Below, one piece after another: positions 44,838-53,874 of a DNA stretch of 64,000 bases. The position numbers and the translations under genes are program-made. Within the stretch, counting starts at the first letter, position 1. Every line of letters begins with the position of its first letter. This stretch comes from Enterococcus pallens ATCC BAA-351 (GTDB lineage Bacteria > Bacillota > Bacilli > Lactobacillales > Enterococcaceae). The notes beneath the pieces were generated by a model. The model worked only from the letters and a program-made list of their open reading frames with translations, did no database searches and was not told the origin of the DNA. Where the stretch lies: contig NZ_ASWD01000003.1 in NCBI RefSeq assembly GCF_000407485.1, positions 682,001 to 746,000 on the forward strand, read 5' to 3'.

Positions 44838-47180
44838 CTATTCTGCTCGTAAAGCAATTGCTGCGTCTTTCTTAGCAGCCATTCGTGCTGGAATATGTCC
44901 ACCGATCATCGTCAATACTGTTGATACAAGAATTAAGACGATCCCGTGAACTGGATTTAATTGCGCAACATTTTCCAAATCAGTCATATTATACAAAACC
45001 AGATTGATTGGGAAAGTTGCCAGCCAAGCAAGCACCACACCCAAGGTTCCCGAAGCCAACCCTAAAATACAGGTTTCTGCATCGAACACGCGAGTGATAT
45101 CTTTCTTCCGAGCTCCTAAGGCCTTCAAAACACCAATTTCTTTGGTCCGTTCAATTACTGAAGTATAAGTAATTATCCCGATCATGATCATGCTGGTTAC
45201 TAGTGAAATACCTGCAAAGGCTATCAGCACATAAGTGATAGCGTCCATCAGACCACCGGTTAACTCAGTCATCGTTCCTGCCAAATCTTGGTAGATGATG
45301 CGGTCTTCTTTAGACTTGCCTTCGTTGTATTTGTCCAAGTAATCCAAAATCGCTTCTTTGTCCTTAAAGTTATTTGGATAAATCATAATACTGTATGGAA
45401 TGCTGTCGCCGCCAAGGTAAGCTAAGGTGCTTTCCTTTGTGCTGTCATCTAAAGGTTCATTAGTCATTACATTGGTACTGCTGTCACGTTGGGCTGCAAC
45501 AATTGCGGAGTCTTTGTTTTCGTCAACAATTTTCTGCGTCAATTCGTTACTATAGGCAATCCCTGGAGCTAATAGATTCATCGTTGAATCTTTCTTCACC
45601 CGCAGCACGCCGGAAATCTTCATTTCTTCATTGTTGGTATTATTGTAAATGTCATTGTAATCGTTATTTGGTACAAAATTCCCCGTTGGCAGTTCAGTAT
45701 AGTAGTCGTTGTTATGAACGAGCTTAAAGGTAGTGCCAACTATTTGGTCGAAGTTTATTTTCTCGCCATCCTTGACCTCAAAGCCAAGATTTTTCAAGGA
45801 ATTGATGTTGGTACTATTGTTACCATCAACAATTAAGACAACATCTGTTGGGTCTTTTGGATACGCACCGTTTAACAGATCGTAATTTTCTTCTAAAAAG
45901 CTTTCGTTGCCTTCTTTCAATTGTTTAGGGAAAGAAGAAACGCCAACACCCGTCATATTTGCCATGGCATTAGTCATGCCTGCACTGGCGCTATCAGAAG
46001 CATCGTTGGACAGCTTCACTGGTTCAATTTTACCATCTACATCACGCAGCAAATTCATGCCAACTAAACGAGTAAAACCGATGTTGTTGCTTAAATCAGG
46101 ACTAATGTTTTCAATGTAGTCGACATATTCTTGATCGATTTTATTGGTATGCTGCGAGCGATCCTGGTCGCTGATTTTCGCCGTTACCGTATCCGTTTTT
46201 GGAAATTTTCCATCATCGGTCCCTAAAGCATCCTCTTGTCTCCCACTGCGATCTGCTGCAACTTGGGAAATCGTAATCGGGAATTTCGCCATGGTTTCTG
46301 ATTGAGTCTGGTCAATTTGTGTCTGGAAACCACTGGAAAGCGACAAGACAATTCCTATACTGATAATCCCAATACTAGAAGCAAAAGCAGTTAAGAAGGT
46401 TCGTCCTTTTTTAGTTCGCAGGTTGTTAAAGGACAGCTTCAACGCTGTCATGAATTTCATTTTAGTCCGCTTCAAATTAAATTGATCCGGTTTTGGTCGT
46501 TCCTGATGGGGATGTGAATCACTTAAAATCTTCCCATCAGAAAAACGAATAATCCGATCAGCATATTCATCGGCTAAAGCTGGATTATGAGTTACCATAA
46601 TCACTAGTTTCTCTTTGGAAAGTTCCTGAATAAGATTCATAATTTGCACGCTGGTTTCGGTATCTAAGGCTCCAGTCGGCTCATCACAGAGTAAAATATC
46701 TGGATCATTGGCTAATGCTCGGGCGATTGCGACCCGCTGCATTTGTCCACCAGATAACTGATTCGGCTTTTTATGCATGTGGTCCGCTAAGCCTACACGC
46801 CGCAGCGCGTCCTCAGCCTTTTGAGTTTTTTCTTCTTTTGGTACACCACTTAAGGTCATACCAAGCTCAACATTATCGATAATTCCTAAATGACTAATCA
46901 GATTATAGCTTTGGAAAACAAAGCCGATGGAATTATTCCGATAGGCATCCCAATCCGCATCCTTAAAGGTCTTAGTTGATTTCCCGTTAATCACCATGTC
47001 CCCAGTATCGTAATTATCCAAACCACCGATTACATTTAACAGTGTCGTTTTCCCGGAACCACTAGCTCCTAAAATCGCGACAAATTCTTGACGGCGAAAA
47101 GCAACGGATACGCCATCCAAGGCCTTGGTAGTTGTGTCCCCAACATGGTAATATTTCTTTATATCTTTTAATTCTAACAT
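44838..47180 (-). CDS. MacB-like ABC transporter, ATPase fused to FtsX-type permease
   Basis: A 780-residue fusion. Residues 1-225 form a LolD/MacB-type ATPase (Walker A LGASGSGKTT, signature LSGGQMQRVAIARAL, Walker B ILLCDEPTGALD). A helix near 260 leads to a large extracellular domain (about 280-640), and three C-terminal helices with ERTKEIGVLKALGARKKDI complete the FtsX domain. Such transporters act as mechanotransmitters or peptide/antibiotic-resistance pumps. It is divergent from a two-component system, a classic detoxification arrangement, and is probably under its control. Confidence 0.9.
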   Translation of the reverse strand: MLELKDIKKYYHVGDTTTKALDGVSVAFRRQEFVAILGASGSGKTTLLNVIGGLDNYDTGDMVINGKSTKTFKDADWDAYRNNSIGFVFQSYNLISHLGIIDNVELGMTLSGVPKEEKTQKAEDALRRVGLADHMHKKPNQLSGGQMQRVAIARALANDPDILLCDEPTGALDTETSVQIMNLIQELSKEKLVIMVTHNPALADEYADRIIRFSDGKILSDSHPHQERPKPDQFNLKRTKMKFMTALKLSFNNLRTKKGRTFLTAFASSIGIISIGIVLSLSSGFQTQIDQTQSETMAKFPITISQVAADRSGRQEDALGTDDGKFPKTDTVTAKISDQDRSQHTNKIDQEYVDYIENISPDLSNNIGFTRLVGMNLLRDVDGKIEPVKLSNDASDSASAGMTNAMANMTGVGVSSFPKQLKEGNESFLEENYDLLNGAYPKDPTDVVLIVDGNNSTNINSLKNLGFEVKDGEKINFDQIVGTTFKLVHNNDYYTELPTGNFVPNNDYNDIYNNTNNEEMKISGVLRVKKDSTMNLLAPGIAYSNELTQKIVDENKDSAIVAAQRDSSTNVMTNEPLDDSTKESTLAYLGGDSIPYSIMIYPNNFKDKEAILDYLDKYNEGKSKEDRIIYQDLAGTMTELTGGLMDAITYVLIAFAGISLVTSMIMIGIITYTSVIERTKEIGVLKALGARKKDITRVFDAETCILGLASGTLGVVLAWLATFPINLVLYNMTDLENVAQLNPVHGIVLILVSTVLTMIGGHIPARMAAKKDAAIALRAE

Positions 47181-47249
47181 GGATTCATCCCTTTATTTTT
47201 TAATTTGAAATGAAGATACCAGAGCTTTATTAACTCAAGATGAACAAAC

Positions 47250-47284
47250 TTCACATACAGTTCACAGCATTCAGCTACTATTAT
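47250..47284 (+). promoter_or_regulatory. Predicted response-regulator site and promoter before the two-component genes
   Basis: TTCAC at 47250-47254 and again at 47261-47265 (11-bp step), with a weaker TTCAG at 47270, then TATTAT (47279-47284). Eleven-base direct repeats are the usual OmpR/PhoB-family operator. The same doublet recurs before the 49102 gene. Confidence 0.55.
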
Positions 47285-47308
47285 TATGCAAAAAGGAGGC
47301 GTTGGCAA

Positions 47309-47980
47309 ATGAACCACTTACTGATTGTAGAAGACGATGAAAACTTATTGTTTCTTTATCAATCGATTTTAGAGCAAAACGATTTTGTCGTATTTCTAGC
47401 AACGAACGGTGTTGAGGCGCTTGAAATTTTAGATAAACAGCACATTGATTTAATGATTACTGATATCATGATGCCGGATATGGACGGGTATGAATTAACG
47501 CAAGACTTAAGAGAGGCTGGCTTCCAGCTGCCTATCCTGATGATTACTGCGAAAAATACCTTTCAAGATAAAAAGAAAGGCTTTGGTATGGGGATCGATG
47601 ATTATATGGTAAAACCCATTGATCTCAATGAGATGGTTCTACGAGTTGAAGCCTTATTGCGACGTGCACAAATCGTCCATAATAAACAGCTGACTGTTGG
47701 ACAAACAACCCTCGATCAAGCAAGCTACCAGGTGATTATTCAAGAGGAAGCTGAAACTTTGCCGCAAAAAGAATTTTTATTATTGTATAAGCTCTTAGCC
47801 TACCCCAATAAAATTTTTACTCGCCGGCAACTGATGGATGAAATTTGGGGCTTGGATTCTGACAGTGATGAACGAACCATCGATGTTCACATCAAACGAC
47901 TACGGCAGAAATTTCAAGAAAATCCCGATTTTTCGATTGAAACCATTCGCGGTTTAGGCTATAAGGCGGTGATTTTATAA
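47309..47980 (+). CDS. OmpR-family response regulator
   Basis: A 223-residue regulator: receiver domain with VEDDENLL, phospho-acceptor Asp in LMITDIMMPDMDGYEL (about residue 51) and the conserved Lys in DDYMVKPID; winged-helix DNA-binding domain with RTIDVHIKRLRQKF. The frame extends to 47240, but the ATG at 47309 has AAAAGGAGG nine bases upstream. Its stop TAA overlaps the histidine kinase ATG by one base. Confidence 0.93.
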   Translation: MNHLLIVEDDENLLFLYQSILEQNDFVVFLATNGVEALEILDKQHIDLMITDIMMPDMDGYELTQDLREAGFQLPILMITAKNTFQDKKKGFGMGIDDYMVKPIDLNEMVLRVEALLRRAQIVHNKQLTVGQTTLDQASYQVIIQEEAETLPQKEFLLLYKLLAYPNKIFTRRQLMDEIWGLDSDSDERTIDVHIKRLRQKFQENPDFSIETIRGLGYKAVIL

Positions 47981-49020
47981 TGTTGAAGAAGCTGCACTCT
48001 TCCTTATGGGTGTATTTTACCTGCATTATTTTTCTAATTATGGTACTCTTGTTAGGTTTCTTTGTAACCTCCATGCTTGTGCTTAATCGCTTTGACATTT
48101 TAAGTACCAAACAGGAGCAGCATATCTTTCCTTTAGCGATCATTTCACTCCTGAGTCTAATGATTGGTTTAGGCGTGTCCGCTTTTGTCAGCAAACGAAT
48201 TCTTCATCCTATCGCCAGTCTCCGGCAGGCCATGACCCAGGTTGCCAAAGGGGATCTGACGGTGCAACTAACCGAGGATCAAAAGGTTGAGGATGTAGAG
48301 CAGCTCTATCATGATTTTAACGTGATGGTAAAAGAATTAAGCAGCATTGAGACCCTGCGCAATGACTTCGTTTCGACCGTTTCTCATGAGTTCAAGACAC
48401 CAGTCGCCACTATTCGGGGGTATGTACAGCTGCTGCAGAATGAACACCTGAAGCCAGAACAGCAGAAAATCTATTTGGAGCGCATGCTGGACGGAACTCA
48501 GCAATTGTCTCAGCTGACTGATAACGTCTTACGCTTAACTAAGCTGGAAAGCCAAAGTATTCAATTTGTAAAAGAAGCCTTTCCATTGGACGAACAAATT
48601 CGTGAAGTCATATTGTTCCTGCAGCCGAAATGGGAAGCACAGCAGCTGCAGTTAGATATTGATCTTGAAGAAGCCAGCTATGAAGGCAACGAAGAGCTGC
48701 TCTATCAAGTATGGCTAAACCTGCTGGATAACGCCATCAAATACAGTCCATCAGAAAGTTTACTTACGGTTACTTTAAGGAAGCTTGAAGGCGGATTGGA
48801 GATCGCCATCTGTGATGAAGGATTAGGCATGAACCCTGAAGAAAGTCAGCGCATCTTTGACAAATTTTACCAAGCCGATACTAGTCGGAAAACAAAAGGC
48901 AACGGATTGGGATTAGCGCTGGTAAAACAAATTATTCATTTGCATCATGGCAGCATCAACGTAACGACTCAAACAGGACAAGGCAGCCATTTTATCATTT
49001 ATTTACCAAATCCTAGGTAA
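47980..49020 (+). CDS. Sensor histidine kinase
   Basis: A 346-residue kinase: two membrane helices (about 9-35 and 49-70) with an extremely short external loop, a HAMP domain (SKRILHPIASLRQAM), the phospho-acceptor His in VSHEFKTPVATIRGY, N box NLLDNAIKYSP, and G boxes DEGLGM and GNGLGLALV. The tiny external loop is the 'intramembrane-sensing' design that often works with an ABC transporter, fitting the divergent MacB-like gene. Confidence 0.93.
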   Translation: MLKKLHSSLWVYFTCIIFLIMVLLLGFFVTSMLVLNRFDILSTKQEQHIFPLAIISLLSLMIGLGVSAFVSKRILHPIASLRQAMTQVAKGDLTVQLTEDQKVEDVEQLYHDFNVMVKELSSIETLRNDFVSTVSHEFKTPVATIRGYVQLLQNEHLKPEQQKIYLERMLDGTQQLSQLTDNVLRLTKLESQSIQFVKEAFPLDEQIREVILFLQPKWEAQQLQLDIDLEEASYEGNEELLYQVWLNLLDNAIKYSPSESLLTVTLRKLEGGLEIAICDEGLGMNPEESQRIFDKFYQADTSRKTKGNGLGLALVKQIIHLHHGSINVTTQTGQGSHFIIYLPNPR

Positions 49021-49045
49021 ATCCCAAGAAAAAATGACCAAATCG

Positions 49046-49082
49046 TTCACAGTTAATTCACGAACGACAGTTATTCTATATA
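49046..49082 (+). promoter_or_regulatory. Second TTCAC doublet, before the 99-aa gene
   Basis: TTCAC at 49046-49050 and 49057-49061 (11-bp step), followed by TATATA at 49077-49082. This is the same layout as at 47250-47284. Confidence 0.55.
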
Positions 49083-49101
49083 CATGGAGAGGATGATTTA
49101 A

Positions 49102-49401
49102 ATGAGCCAGGAAACTAGATCCATTTATTTTATCGAAGAAACGCAAAGTATTGAAGGCGCCTATGTCGAAGTTCAAACGTTGTATGTAGCAGATAATGAA
49201 GAAGATGCCAAAAAGGCTTATGAAGATATGTTAAAACAAAGCAAACGTAAATCTTTCGGACTACTATTGAATGAATATGTCATTAAAGCAGATCAAAGTT
49301 ATTTCATGCAGCTAATGCGGGCTTGGAAAAAACTGCCTTCTGATTTTTACCGCAAAATGCAAGTTCTAACGTATCGCCCATTAGCTGAATACCAAGGATA
49401 A
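49102..49401 (+). CDS. Hypothetical protein, 99 aa, likely two-component target
   Basis: Not recognised. A soluble protein starting MSQETRSIYFIEETQSIEG, with mixed beta and helical character (VQTLYVADNEEDAKKAYEDM), no signal peptide and no motif I know. GGAGAGGATGATTTAA precedes the ATG. It lies 81 bp after the histidine kinase, with its own predicted promoter carrying the TTCAC doublet, so it is probably induced by that system. Confidence 0.72.
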   Translation: MSQETRSIYFIEETQSIEGAYVEVQTLYVADNEEDAKKAYEDMLKQSKRKSFGLLLNEYVIKADQSYFMQLMRAWKKLPSDFYRKMQVLTYRPLAEYQG

Positions 49402-49405
49402 GACT

Positions 49406-49457
49406 AAAAATGAACACACTAAACTCTGTTGATTCTGAGCTTAGTGTGTTCATTTTT
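49406..49457. terminator. Bidirectional terminator
   Basis: Long stem AAAAATGAACACACTAA / TTAGTGTGTTCATTTTT, T runs on both strands, between the 99-aa gene and folP. Confidence 0.92.
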
Positions 49458-49523
49458 CTATTCTTCAAGCTGCCTGCCAGCAAAGCATTACTGCTCTGCT
49501 TAAGGGATATCGGATAGAACTTT

Positions 49524-50309
49524 TTATTCATTTGATAATTTTTGCCAAACTCTCAGGGCATCCTTCATTCCTTTTACTTGATGAATACGAATAATATCAA
49601 CTCCTTGAACTGCAGCATACAAACTGGCAGTAACAGAAGCATAATCTCTCTCTAATGGCTGATTTTCATCCACTAAGTGAGCGATTGTACGTTTTCTAGA
49701 CACGCCATAAAGCAAGGGAAATTCCTTATAGCGATACTTTGCGGGATTTTTTAAAATATCAATATTCTCTTCAAGCGACTTGCCAAAACCGATTCCCGGG
49801 TCAAAACAAATCCTTTCTTTCTTGATTCCCGCAGCCATACAGGCTTGATATTTTTCTTCATAAAAATTTTGCAACTCTTCTGCTAACGACCAGCCGGCTT
49901 TTCTAGGACGAGAATGCATCAGGATCACATCTGCTTGCGAATATTTCTGAGCTACCTCAAGCATGCCCGCCATATCAAATCCCCGCACATCATTTAGAAT
50001 TGTTGCGCCGTTTGCTAATGCGTAATCAGCAACCTTTGGAAAATACGTATCAATTGAAAGGGGAATATCACTTTTTTGGCGAATTGCTTTAATCACCGGA
50101 GCAATTCGCTGAATTTCTTCTTCCGGAGAAACCTCCTGATATCCTGGCCTAGTTGATTGTCCACCGATATCTAAAATATCTGCTCCCTCTTGAATTAAAT
50201 TGAACGCATGATGAACAGCTTTTTCAGGTTGATAGAATTTCCCACCATCGGAAAATGAATCGGGAGTTACATTAACAATTCCCATTATCTTGACATCCCT
50301 CAATTTCAA
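49524..50309 (-). CDS. folP: Dihydropteroate synthase
   Basis: A 261-residue TIM barrel: IMGIVNVTPDSFSDGG (signature 1), DIGGQSTRPG (signature 2), SIDTYFP, ILNDVRGFD, DPGIGFGKS and GVSRKRTI. It joins p-aminobenzoate to 6-hydroxymethyl-7,8-dihydropterin pyrophosphate. It is the last gene of the folate operon and overlaps the xtp gene by 4 bp. The sulfonamide-binding loops look ordinary. Confidence 0.95.
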   Translation of the reverse strand: MKLRDVKIMGIVNVTPDSFSDGGKFYQPEKAVHHAFNLIQEGADILDIGGQSTRPGYQEVSPEEEIQRIAPVIKAIRQKSDIPLSIDTYFPKVADYALANGATILNDVRGFDMAGMLEVAQKYSQADVILMHSRPRKAGWSLAEELQNFYEEKYQACMAAGIKKERICFDPGIGFGKSLEENIDILKNPAKYRYKEFPLLYGVSRKRTIAHLVDENQPLERDYASVTASLYAAVQGVDIIRIHQVKGMKDALRVWQKLSNE

Positions 50310-50920
50310 TCTGCTCCCATCGATAAGATTTGATCTACCATTTCACGTAAAGCCCTTACTCGCGGACTATAATTATTTCTTTCTTCCAGCGGTAATTGTG
50401 CCAATGTTTTCCCAATAGTCGGTAAGTAGAAGCATCGGTCAAAGCCATAGCCTTCTGTCCCCATTTCCTCAACTGTTAACTCTCCCGTCAAGGATTTCTC
50501 AACGATTAATGTCTGACCATTCGGCATGGCATACGCTAGTGTTGAAAACAATGAAACTCTTCGATCGGTTTCTTTTGCCATTAAATCAAACAATTGTTGA
50601 TTCTTTTCATGATCATCCAGACCTTTTTTAAAAAAACGGGCTGTTTTAACGCCCAATAGCTGAGGAAACGCTGCTAAAACTAACCCACCATCATCAACAA
50701 GAACCGCTTCGTTTAAGGATAGGGAAAAATTTTGGGCTTTTTGTACAGCATTCATCTTAAAGCTGGTTCCCGTTTCAATAAAGTCTAGCTTTTGATTTCT
50801 TATTTCTGTATAAGGGATTAACTTCACCTTATCTGTACTTAAGCTGTCCTGCATTTCTTTTAATTTTCCTTGATTGTTTGTCCCTATGATAATTTTCAAC
50901 ATAAGTTTATTCTCAGACAT
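50306..50920 (-). CDS. HAM1-type non-canonical NTP pyrophosphatase in the folate operon
   Basis: A 204-residue Ham1/RdgB-family protein: IIIGTNNQGKLKEM at the N-terminus, ETGTSFKMNAVQKA, and VDDGGLVLAAFPQLLGVKTARF, which replaces the usual DDSGL with DDGGL. Ordinary members hydrolyse XTP/dITP. Its place between folE and folP, where no NudB/FolQ gene is present, makes it a candidate for the dihydroneopterin triphosphate pyrophosphatase step; a similar gene sits in the Lactobacillus plantarum folate cluster. That role is inference. No strong ribosome site is visible before the ATG. Confidence 0.85.
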   Translation of the reverse strand: MSENKLMLKIIIGTNNQGKLKEMQDSLSTDKVKLIPYTEIRNQKLDFIETGTSFKMNAVQKAQNFSLSLNEAVLVDDGGLVLAAFPQLLGVKTARFFKKGLDDHEKNQQLFDLMAKETDRRVSLFSTLAYAMPNGQTLIVEKSLTGELTVEEMGTEGYGFDRCFYLPTIGKTLAQLPLEERNNYSPRVRALREMVDQILSMGAD

Positions 50921-51041
50921 TCACAACATCTGTTTTAGGAAAGAAAAATCATCCGTACGATCAAAGTCCTTCCTAAGTGAATGCTCCTTTTTCTTTTTAT
51001 TTACACGCAAAGATAAAAGCTGGAGTTGCAGGCTTCATTAC

Positions 51042-51605
51042 CTAATTATTGATAGCTGCTAAGAAATCCCTTTTCCATTCGCGATCTTCCTTAAAAATCC
51101 CTGTATAATGAAATGTCTTTGTTGAACTGTGAGGTGTTTTAACTCCTCGCATCGTCATACACATATGCTCAGCCTCAATTGATACTGCTACGCCTTTAAC
51201 TGGCACGTGCTTTACTAGCTGATCGGCAATTAGTACAGTCAAGTTTTCTTGCACACTAGGACGTTTGGTACAGTAATCAACTAAGCGTGGTAATTTACTT
51301 AACCCTAATACTTTATCGCCCTCTGGAACATAAGCTATATGCACCTTGCCAAAAAATGGCAAAAGATGATGTTCACACATGGAGTAAAATTGAATATCTT
51401 TCACTACTACCATATCGTCATCATTGCCGCTAGCAAATAATGTATAATCATCAAACTCCGGTTCGTTTAATGAGCTAAAAACTTCCCCATACATTTTTGC
51501 GACACGTTTAGGGGTATCGATTAACCCCTCTCGCTCAGGATCCTCACCTATCGCTTCCAAAATTTGCTTAACTGCCGCTTCGATTTTTTGTTGTTGAAAA
51601 GCCAT
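51042..51605 (-). CDS. folE: GTP cyclohydrolase I
   Basis: A 187-residue enzyme with [20 protein letters not shown] (about residues 12-31), the zinc Cys-His in [19 protein letters not shown] and the late [12 protein letters not shown] that supplies the third ligand. It converts GTP to 7,8-dihydroneopterin triphosphate. The frame also has a TTG at 51617 overlapping folK; the ATG at 51605, six bases after the folK stop, gives the normal start. A 121-bp gap with a TTAGGAA / TTCCTAA hairpin separates it from the xtp gene. Confidence 0.93.
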   Translation of the reverse strand: MAFQQQKIEAAVKQILEAIGEDPEREGLIDTPKRVAKMYGEVFSSLNEPEFDDYTLFASGNDDDMVVVKDIQFYSMCEHHLLPFFGKVHIAYVPEGDKVLGLSKLPRLVDYCTKRPSVQENLTVLIADQLVKHVPVKGVAVSIEAEHMCMTMRGVKTPHSSTKTFHYTGIFKEDREWKRDFLAAINN

Positions 51606-51610
51606 TTCTA

Positions 51611-52099
51611 CTACCAACTTTCTTTACTTGTCCATACATCTTCTTTATTACCTGTTTGATCAATTAAATGATCAATTGTCTGTCCAAATAGGAGGGGCTG
51701 CGTGTATACATCCTTTAATGGAATTAGAACGAAAGAACGTTTTTCAATTTCTGGATGAGGAATTGTCAAGCGCTCAGAAGAAAGCGTGAGACCTTCCATT
51801 AATAGAATGTCAATATCAATTGTTCTAGGGCCCCAATGAATCAAACGTTCCCTCCCTAATCTTTTTTCAATCTGTTGGGTCTGATTGAGTAATTCTAAAG
51901 GCTCCAGGCTGGTATCTATCTTTATTACTGCGTTTAAGTAGTTATCCTGTGGAACGTCCCCATATGGAGCTGTTTCATAAATAAATGATTTTTCTAATAC
52001 CTTGATTCCTGTTGTCTGATCTAAATAATCAATTGCTTTTCTTAAATAGCCGATTCTATCCTCTATATTGCTTCCAAGAGCTAGGTAACTGATCGTCAT
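51611..52099 (-). CDS. folK: 2-amino-4-hydroxy-6-hydroxymethyldihydropteridine pyrophosphokinase
   Basis: A 162-residue [39 protein letters not shown] and the signature [12 protein letters not shown] with the Mg-binding aspartates. It pyrophosphorylates 6-hydroxymethyl-7,8-dihydropterin. Start overlaps the folB stop by 4 bp. Confidence 0.95.
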   Translation of the reverse strand: MTISYLALGSNIEDRIGYLRKAIDYLDQTTGIKVLEKSFIYETAPYGDVPQDNYLNAVIKIDTSLEPLELLNQTQQIEKRLGRERLIHWGPRTIDIDILLMEGLTLSSERLTIPHPEIEKRSFVLIPLKDVYTQPLLFGQTIDHLIDQTGNKEDVWTSKESW

Positions 52100-52467
52100 T
52101 TCTTATTAAACTCTCTTTCCATCTCAATTTCGATATTATCAAAAATACCTGGCATCGGAACGCTGTATTTTCGGATTCTAACCAATGCTTTTTGTAATTT
52201 TGCAGCATGCAGATGCTCAATATCATCTAGAATTGCTGAAGCTGCAGATTCAATTAAATTAAAAGACTCGTTTTCTAGTCTTTCTGCTATTTGATTATTT
52301 ACTTCTGCATAATTGACAGTGTCCGCAACATTGTCGGTTTTTCCAGCTTTGGTTAAATCCAAGGTTAATTCAACATCTACTTCTAGTTGTTGCCCAAGAA
52401 TACGTTCCTCCTTCAGAACGCCATTTTTTGTATAAAACTTAAGGTTGTTGATACGAATTTTTCCCAT
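52096..52467 (-). CDS. folB: Dihydroneopterin aldolase
   Basis: A 123-residue FolB: KIRINNLKFYTKNGVLKEER with catalytic Glu, VNYAEVNNQIAERLENESFNLIES and the Lys in VRIRKYSVPMPG-like end. It converts dihydroneopterin to 6-hydroxymethyldihydropterin and glycolaldehyde. First gene of the operon, with AGGAGG upstream. Confidence 0.94.
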   Translation of the reverse strand: MGKIRINNLKFYTKNGVLKEERILGQQLEVDVELTLDLTKAGKTDNVADTVNYAEVNNQIAERLENESFNLIESAASAILDDIEHLHAAKLQKALVRIRKYSVPMPGIFDNIEIEMEREFNKK

Positions 52468-52803
52468 TAGTTTCCTCCTGAAAAGTAAGTTTTTTAAAGC
52501 TATTTAGTTGGTATTCATTAAAATCGTTACCTTGCCTTTCTTTCAAAAGACCCTTGGAACACCAAGTTATCTGTTAAAGGCAGGCTTTACCAATTTTCAC
52601 CTCTAAAATCACGCTATTTCAAACAATATAATAATTATTCGGGTCTATTTATACTAGCCCCTTATATAACTTATGAATAGTACAATAACTTATTTTGCAC
52701 TGCCTGTATAGACAAAAATTTCATTATTTGTTCTATGAACTTTCAAAGACAGCTTTAAGCATATTCTTATTGGACGAAATGATCCGCTTTGTGCTACCAT
52801 CTC
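52468..52803 (-). other. Upstream region of the folate operon with a possible structured leader
   Basis: No gene. On the minus strand a nested structure lies 65-120 bp before folB: outer arms GCCTGCCTTT and AAAGGCAAGG (52585-52531) and an inner hairpin CTTGG-tgtt-CCAAG (52566-52553). I compared it in memory with the tetrahydrofolate riboswitch and saw no match to its conserved core. The rest is AT rich without a supported frame. Confidence 0.35.
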
Positions 52804-52824
52804 AATTGAGAACAATTCTCAATT
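52804..52824. promoter_or_regulatory. 21-bp palindromic operator before pyrDA
   Basis: Perfect nine-base arms AATTGAGAA and TTCTCAATT around CAA, 34 bp before the start codon. The inner part resembles the Fur/PerR/Zur class of boxes (three mismatches to TGATAATNATTATCA). TTGGAC near 52770 is a possible -35. Confidence 0.6.
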
Positions 52825-52857
52825 ATCAATAAATTGAATACGTTAGGAGATTCTGCT

Positions 52858-53787
52858 ATGTTAACGACCGATTTTCTGGACTATCGCTTCAACAATCCAC
52901 TCATGAATGCTTCTGGTGTTTATTGTACGACAACAACTGAATTAGATGAATTACACGATTCCTCTGCAGGCACCCTAATCACCAAAAGTGCGACCATTCA
53001 TCCCAGATCGGGTAATTCCGAACCACGCTATGTTGATGTTCCCTTAGGAAGTATCAATTCAATGGGGCTTCCTAACAACGGTTTAGACTATTACTTGGAC
53101 TATGCACTAGCCTATCAAGAAAACAATCAAAGACCTTTATTCTTTTCAGTAGCTGGAATGAGTGCAAAAGAAATTATTCAGATACTAAGGAAAATTGAAT
53201 CTAGCTCTTTTAACGGCATTGTTGAACTGAACCTTTCTTGTCCTAATGTACCTGGAAAACCACAGATAGCATATGATTTTCCTTTGACTCAACAATTATT
53301 AACAGAGGTATTTCATTTCTTTACCAAACCTATTGGGATAAAACTACCACCTTTTTTCGATATTGCTCATTTTGACCAAATGGCGGAAATTCTAAATCAG
53401 TTTCCTTTGGCTTATGTTAATTCAATTAACAGCATCGGAAATGGATTATATATCGATTCTGAAAAGGAATCAGTCGTAATCAAACCAAAGGATGGGTTTG
53501 GAGGAATAGGCGGAGAATATATTAAGCCTACTGCTCTGGCCAATGTTCGTGCGTTTTATACCCGGTTGAATCCGCAAATCAAGATTATTGGAACCGGCGG
53601 AATTTATTCCGGTCAAGATGTATTTGAACACCTGTTATGCGGAGCTCAGCTAGTTCAAATTGGAACGGCACTGCATACCGAAGGCCCGAAAATTTTTGAT
53701 CGTTTAATCAATGAATTAACTACTATTATGGATTCAAAAGGCTATCAAACAATCGATGAATTTCGTGGCAAATTAAAAAGTCTTTAA
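52858..53787 (+). CDS. pyrD: Dihydroorotate dehydrogenase, class 1A (fumarate type)
   Basis: A 309-residue FMN enzyme: [25 protein letters not shown] (Lys43), [12 protein letters not shown], catalytic Cys128 in [22 protein letters not shown] and [14 protein letters not shown]. This is the cytosolic PyrDA type of lactococci, which uses fumarate and needs no PyrK. The frame opens at 52834 but AGGAGA lies eight bases before ATG 52858. It stands alone, away from other pyr genes. Confidence 0.93.
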   Translation: MLTTDFLDYRFNNPLMNASGVYCTTTTELDELHDSSAGTLITKSATIHPRSGNSEPRYVDVPLGSINSMGLPNNGLDYYLDYALAYQENNQRPLFFSVAGMSAKEIIQILRKIESSSFNGIVELNLSCPNVPGKPQIAYDFPLTQQLLTEVFHFFTKPIGIKLPPFFDIAHFDQMAEILNQFPLAYVNSINSIGNGLYIDSEKESVVIKPKDGFGGIGGEYIKPTALANVRAFYTRLNPQIKIIGTGGIYSGQDVFEHLLCGAQLVQIGTALHTEGPKIFDRLINELTTIMDSKGYQTIDEFRGKLKSL

Positions 53788-53814
53788 CGACAAACGATTT
53801 TCTGAGAATATTTT

Positions 53815-53850
53815 AAACAGGGACTGGTTCATTTGGACCAATCCCTGTTT
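53815..53850. terminator. Terminator of pyrD (bidirectional)
   Basis: AAACAGGGA-c-TGGT / ACCA-a-TCCCTGTTT with an eight-base loop and CGTTTTG tail; AAAATAT on the other side gives some U tail for the convergent gene. Confidence 0.85.
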
Positions 53851-53874
53851 CGTTTTGTCCGCTAATAAAAGCGT

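Noticed and set aside
52531-52585. Tetrahydrofolate riboswitch before folB
   Set aside because: I could not see the conserved core sequences of that riboswitch; only a generic nested hairpin is supported.
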